Below are positions 63,701 through 64,000 of a stretch of 64,000 nt of DNA, piece by piece (the stretch's first letter is position 1; each line of letters opens with the position of its first letter). Below the pieces are notes generated by a model, which was not told the origin of the DNA, made no database searches, and saw only the letters and a program-made list of their open reading frames with translations. The translations under genes were made by a program, and so were the position numbers. This stretch comes from Nitzschia sp. DOCU1 (Eukaryota > Bacillariophyta > Bacillariophyceae > Bacillariales > Bacillariaceae): positions 3,038,001 to 3,102,000 of the forward strand of contig OX595985.1 of the NCBI GenBank assembly GCA_951394045.1, written 5' to 3'.

Positions 63701-64000
63701 TGGAATGTAAGAGTTAGCTGGGAAAACGGGGAGGTTACCTACGAACCTCTGTCGATCATCTCGAAGAGTGATCCAGTCTCTTGCGCCATTTACGCAAGCG
63801 AAAATAATTTGCTCAACCTCGAGGGATGGAAGCAATTCGCCCGGCTTGCTCGGCGACAAAAGAAGCTTCTTCGTTTGGCCAACCAAGCGAAACTCAAGTC
63901 GTTTAGGACTGCGCCTCTCTACAAGTTTGGAGTAGAGGTCCCAAGGAGCCACGAACATGCTATGGAGTTGGACCGTAAGAACGGCAACGACCTGTGGCGC
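60794..64000 (+). CDS. gag C-terminus, protease, integrase and linker of element I; open to the right edge
   Basis: I followed this frame codon by codon from 60794 to 64000 and found no stop: about 1069 residues. It holds the gag end (SHKEFSHLDDFDF, then PAMPKDVWYKLRSEDQKAW); the protease motif VDRGANGGIAGDNVRV (61661-61708); an integrase N-terminal block (ASEDTIARTFQATTQYAR); the integrase core with Asp in TDGDF or nearby, Asp in VSDRAKAE and Glu in NPAERQYR (62799-62822); an acidic linker (GDEEPDNGELDDGADP); a chromo-like stretch (WNVRVSWENGEVTYEPL); and EHAMELDRKNGNDLW at the edge. It corresponds to A pol up to the start of RT. Confidence 0.85.

Larger units (their letters stand above)
59856..64000 (+). 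mobile_element. Element I: Ty1/copia (CoDi-like) retrotransposon, cut by the right edge
   Basis: Same lineage as A and E: gag with the VLKDVLGLEDEDG start, a DRGANGG protease and an integrase. The frame is continuous from gag into pol apart from two TGA codons. The linker between integrase and RT is reached at the window end; RT and RNase H lie beyond. Confidence 0.85.

Overview
The window is eukaryotic nuclear DNA dominated by retrotransposons. The pol proteins include Ty1/copia elements with protease signatures (ELDSHADTC, DRGANGG) and an integrase lineage that I associate with the CoDi-type copia elements of diatoms, together with Ty3/gypsy elements and a LINE relic. A diatom, or a related stramenopile, is the most likely host. 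This is an inference from element type; no rRNA or organelle marker is present.

Left complex (1-29733). A minus-strand copia relic (element E) runs off the left edge. Next comes a decayed minus-strand host-like gene with a SET-like module, and then copia element A (minus, 5088-29733). A contains copia element B (plus, 7821-25878). B contains gypsy element C (plus, 11859-17180) and copia element D (plus, 18489-24588). LTR boundaries and target-site duplications can be read directly for these insertions (CCTT for A, ATCGT for B, GTCG for C, ATTGTT for D). Removing each inner element with one target-site copy brings the outer reading frame back into register. LTR divergence rises from the inner to the outer elements, as nesting predicts.

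Middle (29734-41700). This part holds fragments of the host gene hit by A, a pair of repeated hairpins, a pseudogene of a divergent histone H3 (possibly CENH3-like), and a leucyl-tRNA synthetase pseudogene. It also holds a 579-residue acidic protein gene, short inverted-repeat elements, a RING-H2 protein gene, a 2.0-kb element with 35-bp terminal inverted repeats, a gypsy relic and an intact NAD-dependent epimerase/MAT2B-like gene.

Right complex (41700-64000). A copia-type gag relic (F) is interrupted by gypsy element G1. G1 is interrupted by H, of the same family, and H is interrupted by C2, a nearly identical copy of C in the opposite orientation. A LINE relic (ORF1 with frameshifts, then an EEP endonuclease) follows. 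Last is copia element I, whose gag-pol frame runs open off the right edge.

The most unusual observations are these: primer-binding sites in A and B that match tRNA anticodon stem-loops (half-tRNA priming); a single in-frame UGA between gag and pol in B, C and D; several hydrophobic segments at the start of B pol; a palindrome in place of a normal primer-binding site in both gypsy families; and the CENH3-like pseudogene.
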